Shown one piece after another: positions 46,731-57,910 of a stretch of DNA of 64,000 nucleotides. Source of the DNA: Gordionus sp. m RMFG-2023 (Eukaryota > Nematomorpha > Gordioida > Chordodea > Parachordodidae); NCBI RefSeq assembly GCF_954871325.1, contig NC_088777.1:3412509-3476508 (forward strand), written 5' to 3'. Position numbers and translations under genes: made by a program. Under the pieces are notes generated by a model. That model had not been told where the DNA came from and searched no databases. It saw only the letters and a list, made by a program, of their open reading frames with translations. Each line of letters starts with the position of its first letter. The stretch's first letter is position 1.

Positions 46731-47486
46731 TTATATTTATAAATTAATATTTTCAATCCTGAGGTTATGATATACAAATAAAATACTATTCACATTTCCC
46801 TCTCTTTTAAAAAAAAATTAAATTTCACACCCTAGTTTTAATTCAATAAGTGCTTTTTTTTAAAAATAATAATACTTCATAAGATAATTTTTAGAAAATG
46901 ATCTCATCACATCTTTTAAATACTCATCTAAAATAAAGATGTTACATAATTTGTCTTCAAAAGCTTTATTTCAAAAACATTTTTATCATATTAAGTATTA
47001 CTTATAAAGGTTATTTAAATCAAACATGTGATTTCAACCTTTTAATTCATGTTTTAATTACATTTTAATATATTTAAAATTAAAGTTTTATCTTCTTGTT
47101 TAGGATTTTTAATGGTTTATTATTAATTATATCTAAAAATTCATCTTTATTAAGTAAATAATTTTTTTAAGGCTTTTAATGTGTTCAAATATGTCCATTA
47201 TTGATTTACATTTAAGTTATTTTAATAAGTAAATTTACAACATGCCTTTATCTCGGCATAAAATTTTAATTTATAATAACTTTCTTCTTACGTGGATTAG
47301 AATAATAAGTAATCATCATTGGTCTCAAATATAGAATTCATAACCTAACGTCCAACTTCCATATTGGTTCTTTCTAGGTTGTCACCTTAGGTTAGGTGCT
47401 GGTTATCATATTCCAATCCAACATCCAGAGCCAGGACACCATGAAGAAAGAAGCTTTTTGCATGAAAGAACGTACTAAGGTTGATT

Positions 47487-47812
47487 CATGGTCATCTCAA
47501 TAAATAGGCAGTCACATCAATAGATTAGGTTCATGAGGTAGTCATCTCAATAGATTGATCAATAAATTAGGTAGTCATCTCAATAGATTCATCAAAAGAT
47601 TAGGTAGTCATCTCCATAGGTAGTCATCTCAATAGGTAGTCTCAATAGATTCATCAAAAGATTAGATAGTCATCTCCATAGGTAGTCATCTCAATAGGTA
47701 GTCATATCAATAGATTCATCAAAAGATTAGGTAGTCATCTCCATAGGTAGTCATCTCAATAGGTAGTCATTTCAATAGATTCAACAAAAGATTAGGTAGT
47801 CATCTCATTCTA
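47487..47812 (+). repeat. minisatellite with nested units
   Basis: The basic word TAGTCATCTCAATAGG (15-16 bp) alternates with ATTCATCAAAAGATTAGG to make a higher-order unit of roughly 65-70 bp, repeated about four times with small losses. A GGGGCAT-containing word (47,829) just follows. Confidence 0.85.
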
Positions 47813-48117
47813 GTCCACCACCCAGAACCGGGGCATTGTCCATAATTAGTATTAAGTTTATTGTCCATAATAAAAATTTTATTTTAAGAAAATACTATAT
47901 GTTTTAAGTTATGAATTTCATATCGGAAAAAAAAAATTATGTTCATCGTCAAACGGAATTAAATAATTCTATATCTTTAAATTTTATATCGTCAAAGCAA
48001 ATCAAAAAAAAATCTTATGCTTTAATTAATTTTCTTTTTTACTTTTTTTTTTTAATTTTAAGGCAAATTTTATATATTTTATCTTCTTTTTTTTTAACAA
48101 AAACGTGCCGGGGCATC

Positions 48118-48400
48118 ATGAAGAAAACCATTAAAAAAACAAGTTAAGTTTTATTTTTAATATTAAATTTTATTTCTACTTTTAAAAAATCAAATAATAA
48201 TAATAATATATTCAAAATGTACAAAAATCAACTAGTATATATATATTAAAACATTTCAATCAAAACATTTAAGTTAATACTCAATAAATTATTTTACAAA
48301 TTTGAATAAACACAATATTAATACTCAATTACAAATTTGAATAAACACAATATGTAACATTAATACTCAATTAAATTTTACAAAAACAACACTATTAACA
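48118..48400 (+). repeat. direct repeat D1, second copy
   Basis: Second copy of the repeat at 46,045-46,330 with only a few differences, 2.07 kb away. The high similarity between copies suggests a more recent duplication than the others in the window. Confidence 0.7.
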
Positions 48401-48649
48401 TTAACATAGTTTAATTGATCTTAAATTATTTCCTGTCTCACTCCAATTTAAATTTATGTATTTTCTCATTCTCAGAAATAGAATAAGGAATTCTATTTAT
48501 ATTTTTATTCATTCAGAGTCATATCAACAACACATATAAGAAATATTCTATTGATTTTTATTATAATTAAAATAAATTAGGAATGCAATCAAAATATAAA
48601 GTATGAAATATAATAAGTCAGAATTCATATTTAGCAAAATTATAATTGT

Positions 48650-48870
48650 CATGAATAAATAGTATTTTATCAAGATTTGTGGGACATGAAGAACTCCTTT
48701 TAGCATGGAGTAAAAAAATTCTTTCGCTGGGGTTGCAGGTACGAAAAGAACCTTCCTAGCTAAATTAGCAAGCATAGGAAGCCAGTCGCTTTTTCTTCCA
48801 AAAGAGCAAAGCATCCTCTTCTGGGATAAAATTTTTGCTGAGCAAAATGTGGCATTCTTGTTCAAGATTA
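48650..48870 (-). mobile_element. hAT transposase C-terminal remnant
   Basis: Minus strand reads RMLCSFGRKSDWLPMLANLA then RKVLFVPATPAKEFFYSMLK. The pattern WLPMLANLARKVLFVPAT matches the start of the hAT C-terminal dimerisation domain (W..xxxxPxLaxLARKyLxIPATsapsERxFS). The ERxFS part has decayed to KEFFYS. About 60 codons are open; the rest is lost. Confidence 0.55.
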
Positions 48871-48939
48871 GTAATATTGTTATAATCGTTAATAGGAAGG
48901 GAATTTTTTGGAACTAATTTCGCTATAATTTTTAATTTC

Positions 48940-49160
48940 TTGAATTATGACCAATTGTGTAAATTAACTGAATTATCTAAAGATGAATTCTTAGATACAA
49001 TTAAAAAATATTTATTTAATAATGAATTAACAGTTGAACTTTTTAATGAAATGCCTATTGATATTTTTCATATTTTTGATGAATTGTGGAAATTACTGAA
49101 TTACCTAAAGATGAATTCTTAGATATAATTAAAAATATTACAAAGTTAAACCATTAAAAA
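48940..49160 (+). CDS. short open frame with an internal duplicated peptide, origin unknown
   Basis: The frame reads LCKLTELSKDEFLDTIKKYL, then a 134-bp later near-copy ELWKLLNYLKMNS whose other frame gives ITELPKDEFLDIIKN. So a DNA unit encoding LTELxKDEFLDxIK was duplicated in tandem and the second copy has shifted frame. The peptide alternates acidic and hydrophobic residues as a helix would. I do not recognise the family. It may be a fragment of a repeat protein gene or of a transposon ORF. Confidence 0.3.
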
Positions 49161-49399
49161 TCCTAAACAAGAAATATGATTTATCAAAATGTAATTGAAT
49201 TGAAACATATGAATTAAAAGATTTAATAGATAAAAATCATATGATTAAATAAAAAAATATAATAATGCAGATATTAGAAAATTATAAAATTAAAATAACT
49301 CTTTTTTTAAAAAAAATTAAGTTATACAACTTTTATAATTGTCAATTTGTATTTAATTTCTAATATAAGTAAAATAATTTAATAAAATAAAATAACAGA

Positions 49400-52385
49400 T
49401 TAATTATACATTAATATAAATTTAGCGCTAACATTGTAATAATATGCAACAAAATGGCCAAAGTCTATACTATGCATAGGATGTTCAATTACGGCGTTTC
49501 GTATATTGAAAAAATAGCTGCTGAGATAATTGTATTTTATATGTTTATGGCTAATCGTTGGCGTAGGTAGGATCCCTCGTTGGGATCCTCGATCCTAGCA
49601 GAGATCCGTTTTCCTAGCTCTTTAAAGAAGTCTAGGGCACGAGAGCCGAACAACGTTAAGGTAGTGGCGATTAATGGTAGGAATGTATAATTGGCGGGAA
49701 GAGATGGCGAATATTTAGATAATTTATTCGCCTCGGCATCTAGTATGGCATCTCTATTTATATTGGAAGGGGCAAGAGGATCGATGCATGAGAAATCCAA
49801 GTTAGGAATTCCCCCCTCTTCCAAGGGATCATAGTCGAACCATCGGGCCGCTTACCATCTGAATTGTAAAGGCCAGTAGGTTCCAGGGTTGATGGGATGC
49901 AGGCGGATTTTAAGGCCCTGGCAATGGTATCGTTGCATTTTGAATGCCTAATGAATCTGCCTTTACAGCGCTTGCAGTGTAGAGAGTGACGGCCTTTGGG
50001 GTTGACCGACGTTTGACAGAGGATACAGTTATAAGGTATTACCATATCGCAATTCAGTCTAAGACTGATGGCGTAACGTAACTCATCATTGCTTAGGAGC
50101 TGGTCAAAATTTTGGGATGGGAAGGCTTCAAGAAATTCGTATCCACTACCTTCGGAAATAGAGAAGAGTAGAGAATGGTCCTCTGGTTGGCTCCTCGATT
50201 TAAGGAATGCAACGGAGTTGCCAACTAGAGGTTCCCAATCCTTCTGTAATGCCGACGATGGAAGATCGACTAATGAGAGGGACTTCCATAGATCAATTTC
50301 CTGTTGGAGTAAAGGGTCAGGATGTTTTGTTAGCGTTTGAATGATGGGCTCGCAGGACAAGCGAGGGGATATGAACGCACTAACAGAAAGTAGGGAAGGT
50401 GACCTTATACCAATACCGCCGGATTTGGTTGGTAAGGTAGCCTGTAGCCATAATAACTCCCCAAATTTAAGGTTGAGTATATCTTCCTTCTGTTAGGCGT
50501 ATGTGAAGTGAGGTTGATGTCATATTGAAAGATCCGAGACGCTCGAAGTGTATATAAAATTCTTGGTAGTTCTTTAATAAAAAGAAAGCTTGGTGAGCTG
50601 GGAGGCGAGATAGTGTATCTCGCATAAGAAATATCTCTCGTAGGATATCGGCAAAGAACTTGGTAAATGACTCGTCTTTACCTACTGGAGATCCGAGATG
50701 TGTTAAAACGTTAAATGGTGTATGATTGAACATAGTATCGTGGTTAAGGTCAATAATTCCAAGAGGGCAATATTCGCTTATGTCTTGATTAACTCGAAGT
50801 CCCTTATTTTTCTCACTGGATTTAATATTTGGATTGCCTTCGTGACTTCAGTCGGTGGGTCGCCTAGTATGCCATCATCGATATACCAGTTATGGAGATT
50901 TAGGTTGCATTAGTCATTAATTTCTCGTATTAGATTATTAATGCCCAGAAAGAACAAAAAGGAACCTAGAGGGTCACCTTGTTGTATACCTTCGTTAGAA
51001 GGAATCAATTTATCTCCGAATTGAAGATGTGAGGGATTAGCATAACAATCGAAGATAAATTGAGTATTCTGGGTAGAGGGTGAGAATAGGATTTAGAAAA
51101 GCTCCACGCCTTAGAGAGTTAAAGGCGTCGAGAAGTCTATTTTGACTAGGATATCGTTGGTGGGATCCGTTTTTAGGTACATCCGGGTCATGTGAAGGGA
51201 TACTTCACATCCACCTTTTACGTTGACTCCTAATTGATTCGGGCAAAGGTGATTGTATATTGTGAACAATAATCTGCTAATTACAAGTTTGGCAGTTAAT
51301 AGGCGCCAAGTGGTTCCAATAGCGATTGGGCGAATATCTTTATTGGGTTTATGGAGAGCGATAAGTTTAGATCCGTGTAGCAGTGGAATAATGGCGGGTG
51401 GTATGCCTCCAGTTAGCATACGGTTGACTAATTGGGTAATTTTTTCTAGAACTTCACATTGTTGTGTTATGTAAGGTGATGTTATGTCTTGTAATAATTG
51501 GGCGAAACCCAGCGAACCCAGGTGAGGAATCGCGTTTGAAGGAGAGAATAGCCTTTCTAACGTCGCTTGCGGTATAAGTGGCCGCAATAAAAGGAGTTTC
51601 AGGGTAAGTCGGTATTTCGCTTTTAAAATCGTGTGATTGATGTTTTAGGAGAAGGGCCTGATAAGTTACTAAGTCATAGGGAGGCAGTTTATTGTCGGAG
51701 GATGCCAGACGTATGGCGGATTTAACATTCAAGTTATCCTATTTTTTAGATATTAGCCTGGTCTTGGTGAGCAGGTCATTTTTGTGATTTCTATTTTTAT
51801 CTGTGTCGTCATTCATAAAAGATGTGGTAATGTGATTGATAGGTAAGGGGTATATAGTAGCATCCTTAATTTGTTGGGTCAGGGATTTTTTGCTGGTAGG
51901 ATCAGGAACTTGTGAGGTAGTAAAGGCAAATGATAGGGTGTCTAGCCAGTGTCTTACAGAAGAAAAATTATTTAACAAGGAAGTCAAGTTCTTTGACAAG
52001 TGTCTCGCAACTTGAAGTCTTGCTCCTTTAGGTATTCGTGAAATTACAAATGATTTTGGCGTCGTTAGAAATATTTCTACATTTGAATCGCCTGGGTCGA
52101 AAATCGAAGCATTTGTGACAGTGTAGGTAGGGATTATTGGGTAAGTGAGCACATCAGTCAATGATGTGGGAATGGTGACTATGAGTTGTTTGTGAGGGTG
52201 AAAGCAGAGAAGGCGTTAAGGGTTCTAGGAATTGCTGGTGATAAGATGGGTAGCCCAGATTGAGGACACTTTATTTTATGGTTACTATGAGATGTCAATA
52301 GCCCCAATTTGGTTACCTTAATAAGTTTATTGCATAATGGGCAGTTGCTTTTCGTAGGTGTTGTGCTGAGGACTGGTAGGCTCAT
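49400..52385 (-). mobile_element. LINE with zinc finger, reverse transcriptase and C-terminal restriction-like endonuclease, copy A
   Basis: In order on the minus strand: a finger CPLCNKLIKV...HSNHKIKC (52,340-52,260); the motif FVISRIPKGARLQVARHL; FKRDSSPGFAGFRP; KLIALHKPNKDIRPIAIGT, NQLGVNVKGGCEVSLHMTR and LVKIDF with DAFNSLRRG next to it (palm motif A, 51,150-51,110); GIQQGDPLGSFLFFLGI (motif B, about 50,990); WYIDDGILGDPP (motif C, about 50,890); then CILCQTSVNPKGRHSLHC with CKGRFIRHSKCND, ending in GKRPDGSTMIPWKRG (50,020-49,810), a nuclease-type RPDG motif. This matches R2/CRE-type LINEs whose endonuclease lies after the reverse transcriptase. At least five frame changes or stops (near 52,170, 51,740, 51,530, 51,130, 50,910-50,790 and 49,815) make it inactive. 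Confidence 0.85.
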
Positions 52386-52439
52386 GGATTAGGAATTTTT
52401 TTCATATTTAAGTTGAAGGTGTATATCATTATTGTTAAA

Positions 52440-53090
52440 AATCACAGATGTGTTTATGGATAAATCTATGTATTGTTTAATAAATTTAAAATTTTCTTTC
52501 TGGAATGATTTTATAATTTTCATTGTCCATCTTTGAATCAGTTTATTATATGTGAGCATGATATGTAAGCATTGATTGCAAAGATGGTTTTACAATGGGT
52601 TAATTTATCTATATCATTAGTAATGGCATTATTTTGTTATGGGAATTGAGATATAGAGGGAGAAATACTAATGGTGAGGGGAACCAGAGAGTGTATACTT
52701 GAACACTAAGATGCAATAGAGTGGTATAATATGCTTCAAGGAGGGAAAACCTTTAAGGTTAAGATTCCCGATATGTTTATGGCAAAATTTATTTATTGTT
52801 CTGCAAATTAAAGTTTAAAATTCATAAAAGTGGAAATGATGAAATTTTTGCTGATGAATGCCATTAATTATATAATCCATTTACTGATAAATTCAAATTT
52901 TTCTATCTGGAATATTTCTATAATTTTTATTTTCTATCTTCAAATCAGTTTATTATATGTGATTATGATACATAAGCTTTGATTGCAAAAAAAAGGTATC
53001 ATAAAGGGGTAATTGTTCTATATCATTAGTGATAGTATTATTGAATTGTGGGAATTATGATGAAGAAGGAGAAATGCTGATGGTGAGTAA
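52440..53090 (-). repeat. two tandem units of about 407 bp at the LINE 5' end
   Basis: 52,480-52,685 and 52,890-53,095 share ATCAGTTTATTATATGTGA, ATATCATTAGT and GGAGAAAT-CTGATGGTGAG words in order, offset by 407 bp. They lie just upstream of copy A's first coding frame, so they may be 5'-UTR monomers of the LINE. Confidence 0.65.
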
Positions 53091-53099
53091 CTAGAGTTT

Positions 53100-54190
53100 G
53101 TATACTAAATATATAATAATGAGATTTTTATTGCATCTCATCTTCAGATTTGCATAGTCAAACTAGTTGCAACAGAACATTTTCCTTTAAATATGTGGCC
53201 TTCTCTTTAAAGTAATAATTTTATAACTCCTTCTTGTGTTATAAAATATATAGTGTGATTGTATTAAGCATATCATGAGATAAGATTTCTATCAGGTGAA
53301 GTATTCAGTTTTGCTTACATTATAACTAAAAATAATATTAGATTTTTAAGCAATATTTCTTTCTTTGAGAGTCTTATTATTGACATGTTCGGGTTTATAA
53401 ATCTAAATTGGTACTTTGAGTCATTTCAGAGTTTTTGAATTTTGGATAATTTAATTATTTTGTACTCAGATAATGTGATAAGAAGTTTTTAAAAAAGAAG
53501 TTATGTAAAAACTAAACATCATCATTTTCTAAAAAATATCTTATGAATAATTATTATTTTTAAAAAAGACTAGAGTGAATTAAAACTAGGGTGTGAAATT
53601 AAAAAAAATTATTAATTTATCGTATCGAATTCGTGGATACGAAGCTCGGATAAATATAAACACGAGAGAAAACATTCTAGAAAGAAAATTAACAACTCTG
53701 GACCCTGCTACAACTCTTATTCTCACAGCTTGTGAGAATCAATCGAAACATACTCCACTATCTAAATTAATAAAATCCAAGTTAGAGGAATGATGGAGCC
53801 ATTAAAAGATGCCATAAAGTATAAGCGTATATAAATATCCCTTACGAAAACCACTTGATAGCATCTATGAATGCTGCCACTTATATCACTAGGACCTTAT
53901 TTCCTCTTTTCGTGACCTAAAGATCCTTCACTCTAATAAGGTAGAAAAGGACATCCATACTAACAAGAATCCTTAGACCAAAATAGGTTTATTAAAATCT
54001 TAACTTTTGAGCATAAAATCTGCCACATTAGAATTCTGAAGGGAGGGGATTCAAGCGTTGCCGATACAACCCCCGCTTTATTCTTTTCTTTCTATCACTC
54101 TCCTTCCTCCAACTACCCTTCTATAGGTTTATTTCGTTCATTTCATTCGTTCACTTCATTAGGAATCAGGAGGATAGTTATTCATTTGTA
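53100..54190. other. no supported gene
   Basis: A 66-codon plus-strand frame at 53,593-53,793 (NTRENILERKLTTLDPATT...) is less AT-driven than random frames and could be a fossil of a LINE ORF or an exon, but I recognise nothing and no splice border fits. Confidence 0.3.
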
Positions 54191-54196
54191 AATTGA

Positions 54197-54233
54197 ATAT
54201 TATATATGTTTGGAACTCAAACATATATAATAT
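54197..54233. repeat. perfect hairpin, 16-bp arms
   Basis: ATATTATATATGTTTG, a 5-nt loop GAACT, then CAAACATATATAATAT. Perfect pairing over 16 bp. Confidence 0.9.
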
Positions 54234-54657
54234 GCGATGAATTTCATCCACCGCAATGCTCAGAAATCTGTGGAGTCAACCATTCATTTTTAACAATTTG
54301 CCCTGAGGGTGTCGACTACAAATTTTATTAATTGAATTAATAAGCAATAATTATTCACTCTATTATATATTAAATAGCTTAACCCCTCGCAAGCCTCAAC
54401 TTCTTAAGTTTAAGATGTCAATACTTTAGTAAGTTTTTACCTTTATTATATATAAATATATAGATATTTAATTATATGTTGTCATTCCATAATACTCAAT
54501 AATGACCTACTGAGATCTATATATCACCCATTCTTACCTTAATCAATTAATAGTTTCGTTTTTTATAATTACAATATTTCATTTCATCTTCACTAAAATT
54601 TGTTCTTACTAAGTACCTTATGTATGATTGTAAATTTATTTTCCTCTTGTGATCCCT

Positions 54658-54719
54658 CAGTGTTAATTTTTATATGTATTTTCTCAACTGTTTTGTCATA
54701 CATATAGAAATTAACACTG
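54658..54719. repeat. near-perfect hairpin, 22-bp arms
   Basis: CAGTGTTAATTTTTATATG and its inverse CATATAGAAATTAACACTG, one mismatch in 22 bp, 18-nt loop. It lies 10 bp from the end of the exon-like frame at 54,729-54,935. It may be a very short MITE, as it starts CAGTGTTAA. Confidence 0.8.
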
Positions 54720-54728
54720 AAATTCTAT

Positions 54729-54935
54729 CTACCTAGAAGGGTTTAACTTAGTCTTTTTGACATACAAATTACCAATCACTTCAGGAATTTTAAATATTTT
54801 TATACTATCTCTTTCATTGTTCACAATATCAGTCAGTTTTTTTCTGAAAAAAGTGTAACTATTATCCTTTTGGTTTGAATAAGTATAGGATTTGAGGTCC
54901 AAATATATTACAGGTGCCTGAAACTGTCGGAACAA
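54729..54935 (-). CDS. orphan exon-like frame, possibly Ig-like
   Basis: The frame reads APVIYLDLKSYTYSNQKDN, then RDSIKIFKIPEVIGNLYVKK, about 66 codons of alternating hydrophobic and polar residues as in a beta domain. It begins after a good acceptor (TTTCAG|GCACC) and ends at CTAG|GTAGAT. The phases (0 in, 2 out) differ from the phase-1 rule of the Ig-like gene, so membership of that family is doubtful. Confidence 0.3.
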   Translation of the reverse strand: MFRQFQAPVIYLDLKSYTYSNQKDNSYTFFRKKLTDIVNNERDSIKIFKIPEVIGNLYVKKTKLNPSR

Positions 54936-55710
54936 GGATTAGATTGTTTAAGTGTCTACATTTATTGTTTTTTTAGGTTTTCTGCTATCTTGATGAAATT
55001 GGTAGAAAAAGATTTAGTAAAACTATGAATCAACGGGTTTAATTTGGTTCTCGTGGCTAAGGCCAAAGGATTTCGGAAAAAGGAATGTTTATATTTCTAA
55101 ATTTTCTAGGGATGATTGAATTATGTCCTAGTGCCAGAATAGACCTCCTTCTGAAAAGCAACATTCTTAAGGGAAGGTATTGTTAATCATTATTCATAGT
55201 AGATAGAATGTTGCTGAGTGTAAAATTATTTGGGTTGGTGGAATAGTATTGTTTCTGCGAGCTGGGTTAGGATGGAATGCAGATTTGGGAATTTACTTTG
55301 AATGGCTTTAATATATTTATAAATTGGATTGAAAGAAATTCATTAACTTAAACTTAAAGTTTATTTATTTTATCTTGTTTTGGATTATATTCAAACTTAA
55401 TAACATATACGTTAAATGCATTAAGATTTACAGCAAAGATTCAAAACTTGATTATTCAGAAAAATAATCTCGATTTTGTTAATAAATTTTTATAGTGAAT
55501 CAAAGAAAGTTAAATGATAAAACCATAAATACTAAGTATAATTTTTATATAAACCGAGCGTAGCACTAACAAGATTTTTTGATTGTCTTAAAAAATAAAA
55601 TCCAATCCTCATCTTTTCCCCAAACATATGTGCATACAGACCCGACAAAAACATAAGAATATATACTATCCCTAAAAATATGCAAAAATATTGCCAATAC
55701 AAACTATCTT

Positions 55711-55815
55711 TTTACTTCACCCTTCGTAGACTTTAGAAGGGCTTTTGATAAAGTTAATGACAAAGTTCCGAGGGAGACTCTGCTAGAGTGCGTCATGGAA
55801 CCCAATATAATTTAA
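55711..55815 (+). mobile_element. LINE reverse transcriptase motif A fragment
   Basis: The frame reads FTSPFVDFRRAFDKVNDKVP then RETLLECVMEPN. FVDFRRAFDxV is the palm motif A of a non-LTR reverse transcriptase; the catalytic Asp is present. The type differs from copy A (KIDF/LDAFN), so a second LINE clade (RTE- or CR1-like) has been present. Only this piece is readable. Confidence 0.65.
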
Positions 55816-57589
55816 AATTCCTACACTTTTCTCTCATTTACCATACTCCTCCGATAAGTTTACGATAAGTCTTTTAAAATCATTAAACTTATATCGTACG
55901 TAAAAATTTAATATATTTGTTGTTAAAGGAGTGATAGAGTTTAGTCATGAACGATATATTTAGGAACATTTATAGCTCTTGAAATTCTCAATCTTTGATT
56001 ACTACTGAATATTTAAGATTCCTAAAAGGTTTGATATAGAGAAAACAGAAAGATATAATTTATATATATTTTAACTTATCTATTCCTAGCATTTTATAAT
56101 CTATAATTTATTATAATTTGTTATATCATTTTAAAACCTTATTTTTTTGTTCCTTTTGTACTTAATTAATATATCGTATCAAGATTTGCCCACATAAAAA
56201 GAATATTATCGAGTTTACTAAAAGAAACTAATTGGATTTAAAAGTGAACTTTTATAATTAGGTTTCAGAAATGCTATTAAAAGAGATGGTTTTCAAATAT
56301 AATTTTTATATCCCTACCCCCCTTTTACACGTCGTATATTATTTATAAAAATATGATAAATATTTCATAAAAATCTATAAAAAAATCCATGTTACTGATG
56401 ATTATGTTTGGGTAATCAATTCAAAACAAAATAAACGGCATTTTTGTTGTGTGAGTGTGAATTAAAAAATTAGAAATTTTTTTAAATATTTAAAAATAAT
56501 TTTTCTTGGTGTCTAAAATGAATAGGCTCTTCACGCCAATTATTATTTTTTTTTAAGGTAATAGTTTGCAATTATTTAGTTTGTATTATTTTTTTTTATC
56601 TGAGATCCTTAACTTTAAAAAAGAGTTGTTCATTTCCAGGTTCGGCCAAGTCGGACAATATATTATACGATGAAAATGGTCGTTATGCCTAACTTAATAA
56701 TTTATTTATATAATCAGCACTGTGCTACTAAATATTTAACAAATGGCTCGCTAAATCATTCTTCAAATTTTAATTAATTTTATAGCCTCAATTTATTTTT
56801 ATTAAAGGACTTTATAGCTATATTTTTATGTTAAAAAAAAATAAATTCCCAACTTTTAAATAGTTTTTTCAACGCATGTGTCTATGGCTGATTATTTAAA
56901 CAAGATATTGCAAAAGAAGAGGTTCACCATTTTAATAAAGGTTAATAGTAACTTCATTAAAATTGCAACATGCTTCACTGTTAGATAATTTCTAATTTTT
57001 TTGACCATTTCATTCATCAAGTTATGTTCTCTTTCATCTTACGATTTTTATTCTCATTCTCAATGTTCTTAGGAATGGCTTCAGAATAATATTATCCAAT
57101 TTCGAAATTCTAATTGAATTGATTTTTAAAATTCTTGATATAAATATGGTAATTTTTATATTCCTCAGCAGATTAGAGTACATTCTCAAGTAGCCAAGAT
57201 CTAGTTATAAATTTAAATAAAACAACTTAATGTTCAAAATTTTTAGTTTTATTTATATCACCTAATTAAATGGTTGATGTCAAAAGCCTAGATTACATAT
57301 ACTCCTTTATCCTTGCAATTAATTTGACTCGAAGTAAAAGGGAAACTATTTTATTCCTCATTGATATGGAATCCATTTAAATGCCTGACTTTCAATTCTG
57401 ATTGAAACCTATTCATAACTACATAAAATTATCTTAAATCTCCTTTATTTATCTCTGAATCAATTTATTAACTCTCAGTAAGTTTATTGTGACCGATAAA
57501 CAATAATTTATTAGTAGCTATTTTAAATAAATGTCTTATTAGATTTATAGTTCTTAAAGCTACAATTTTCTTAATGTTTTTTCTTTCTA
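55816..57589. other. no gene seen
   Basis: AT-rich DNA. A short word GGTTCGGCCAAGTCGGAC near 56,640 stands out in composition. No exon or repeat recognised. Confidence 0.35.
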
Positions 57590-57910
57590 AGCTGAGAATG
57601 AACTAATAAAGAGACTGGATGCTAGCAACCAGTGATCATCTCCTACACTATATCTTCATTAGTTTATTCTAGTAAGGACAGCGTTTGGATATCTTAAATA
57701 CTTCTATAGATCCTGACATATCTCAGGCCCTTATTTGAAACAGATGCCACCATCCTCTGTCACCCAACCTCCAGCATACAAAATGTCAAGTATGCCTTGA
57801 TCGCCAGTTTCGTTGAATGTCTCACATCTAACAGGCTTGAGTAAAATTCCAGTAACATAATATTAAATGCAAACTCAGGCTATGAATGTCAGAGTCATAT
57901 TATTATTAAA
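57590..57910 (+). repeat. dispersed repeat R1 copy 3
   Basis: Shares TATAGATCCTGACATATCTC, TCGCCAGTTTCGTTGAAT-like, CATCTAACAGGC and AACATAATATTAAATGC with 16,780-17,030. It is shorter and more diverged than copies 1 and 2. Confidence 0.55.

Noticed and set aside
47487-47812. CRISPR-like array
   Set aside because: Units are contiguous tandem repeats without unique spacers, in a eukaryotic context.
50089-50340. 83-codon plus-strand frame
   Set aside because: Antisense shadow of the LINE coding region.
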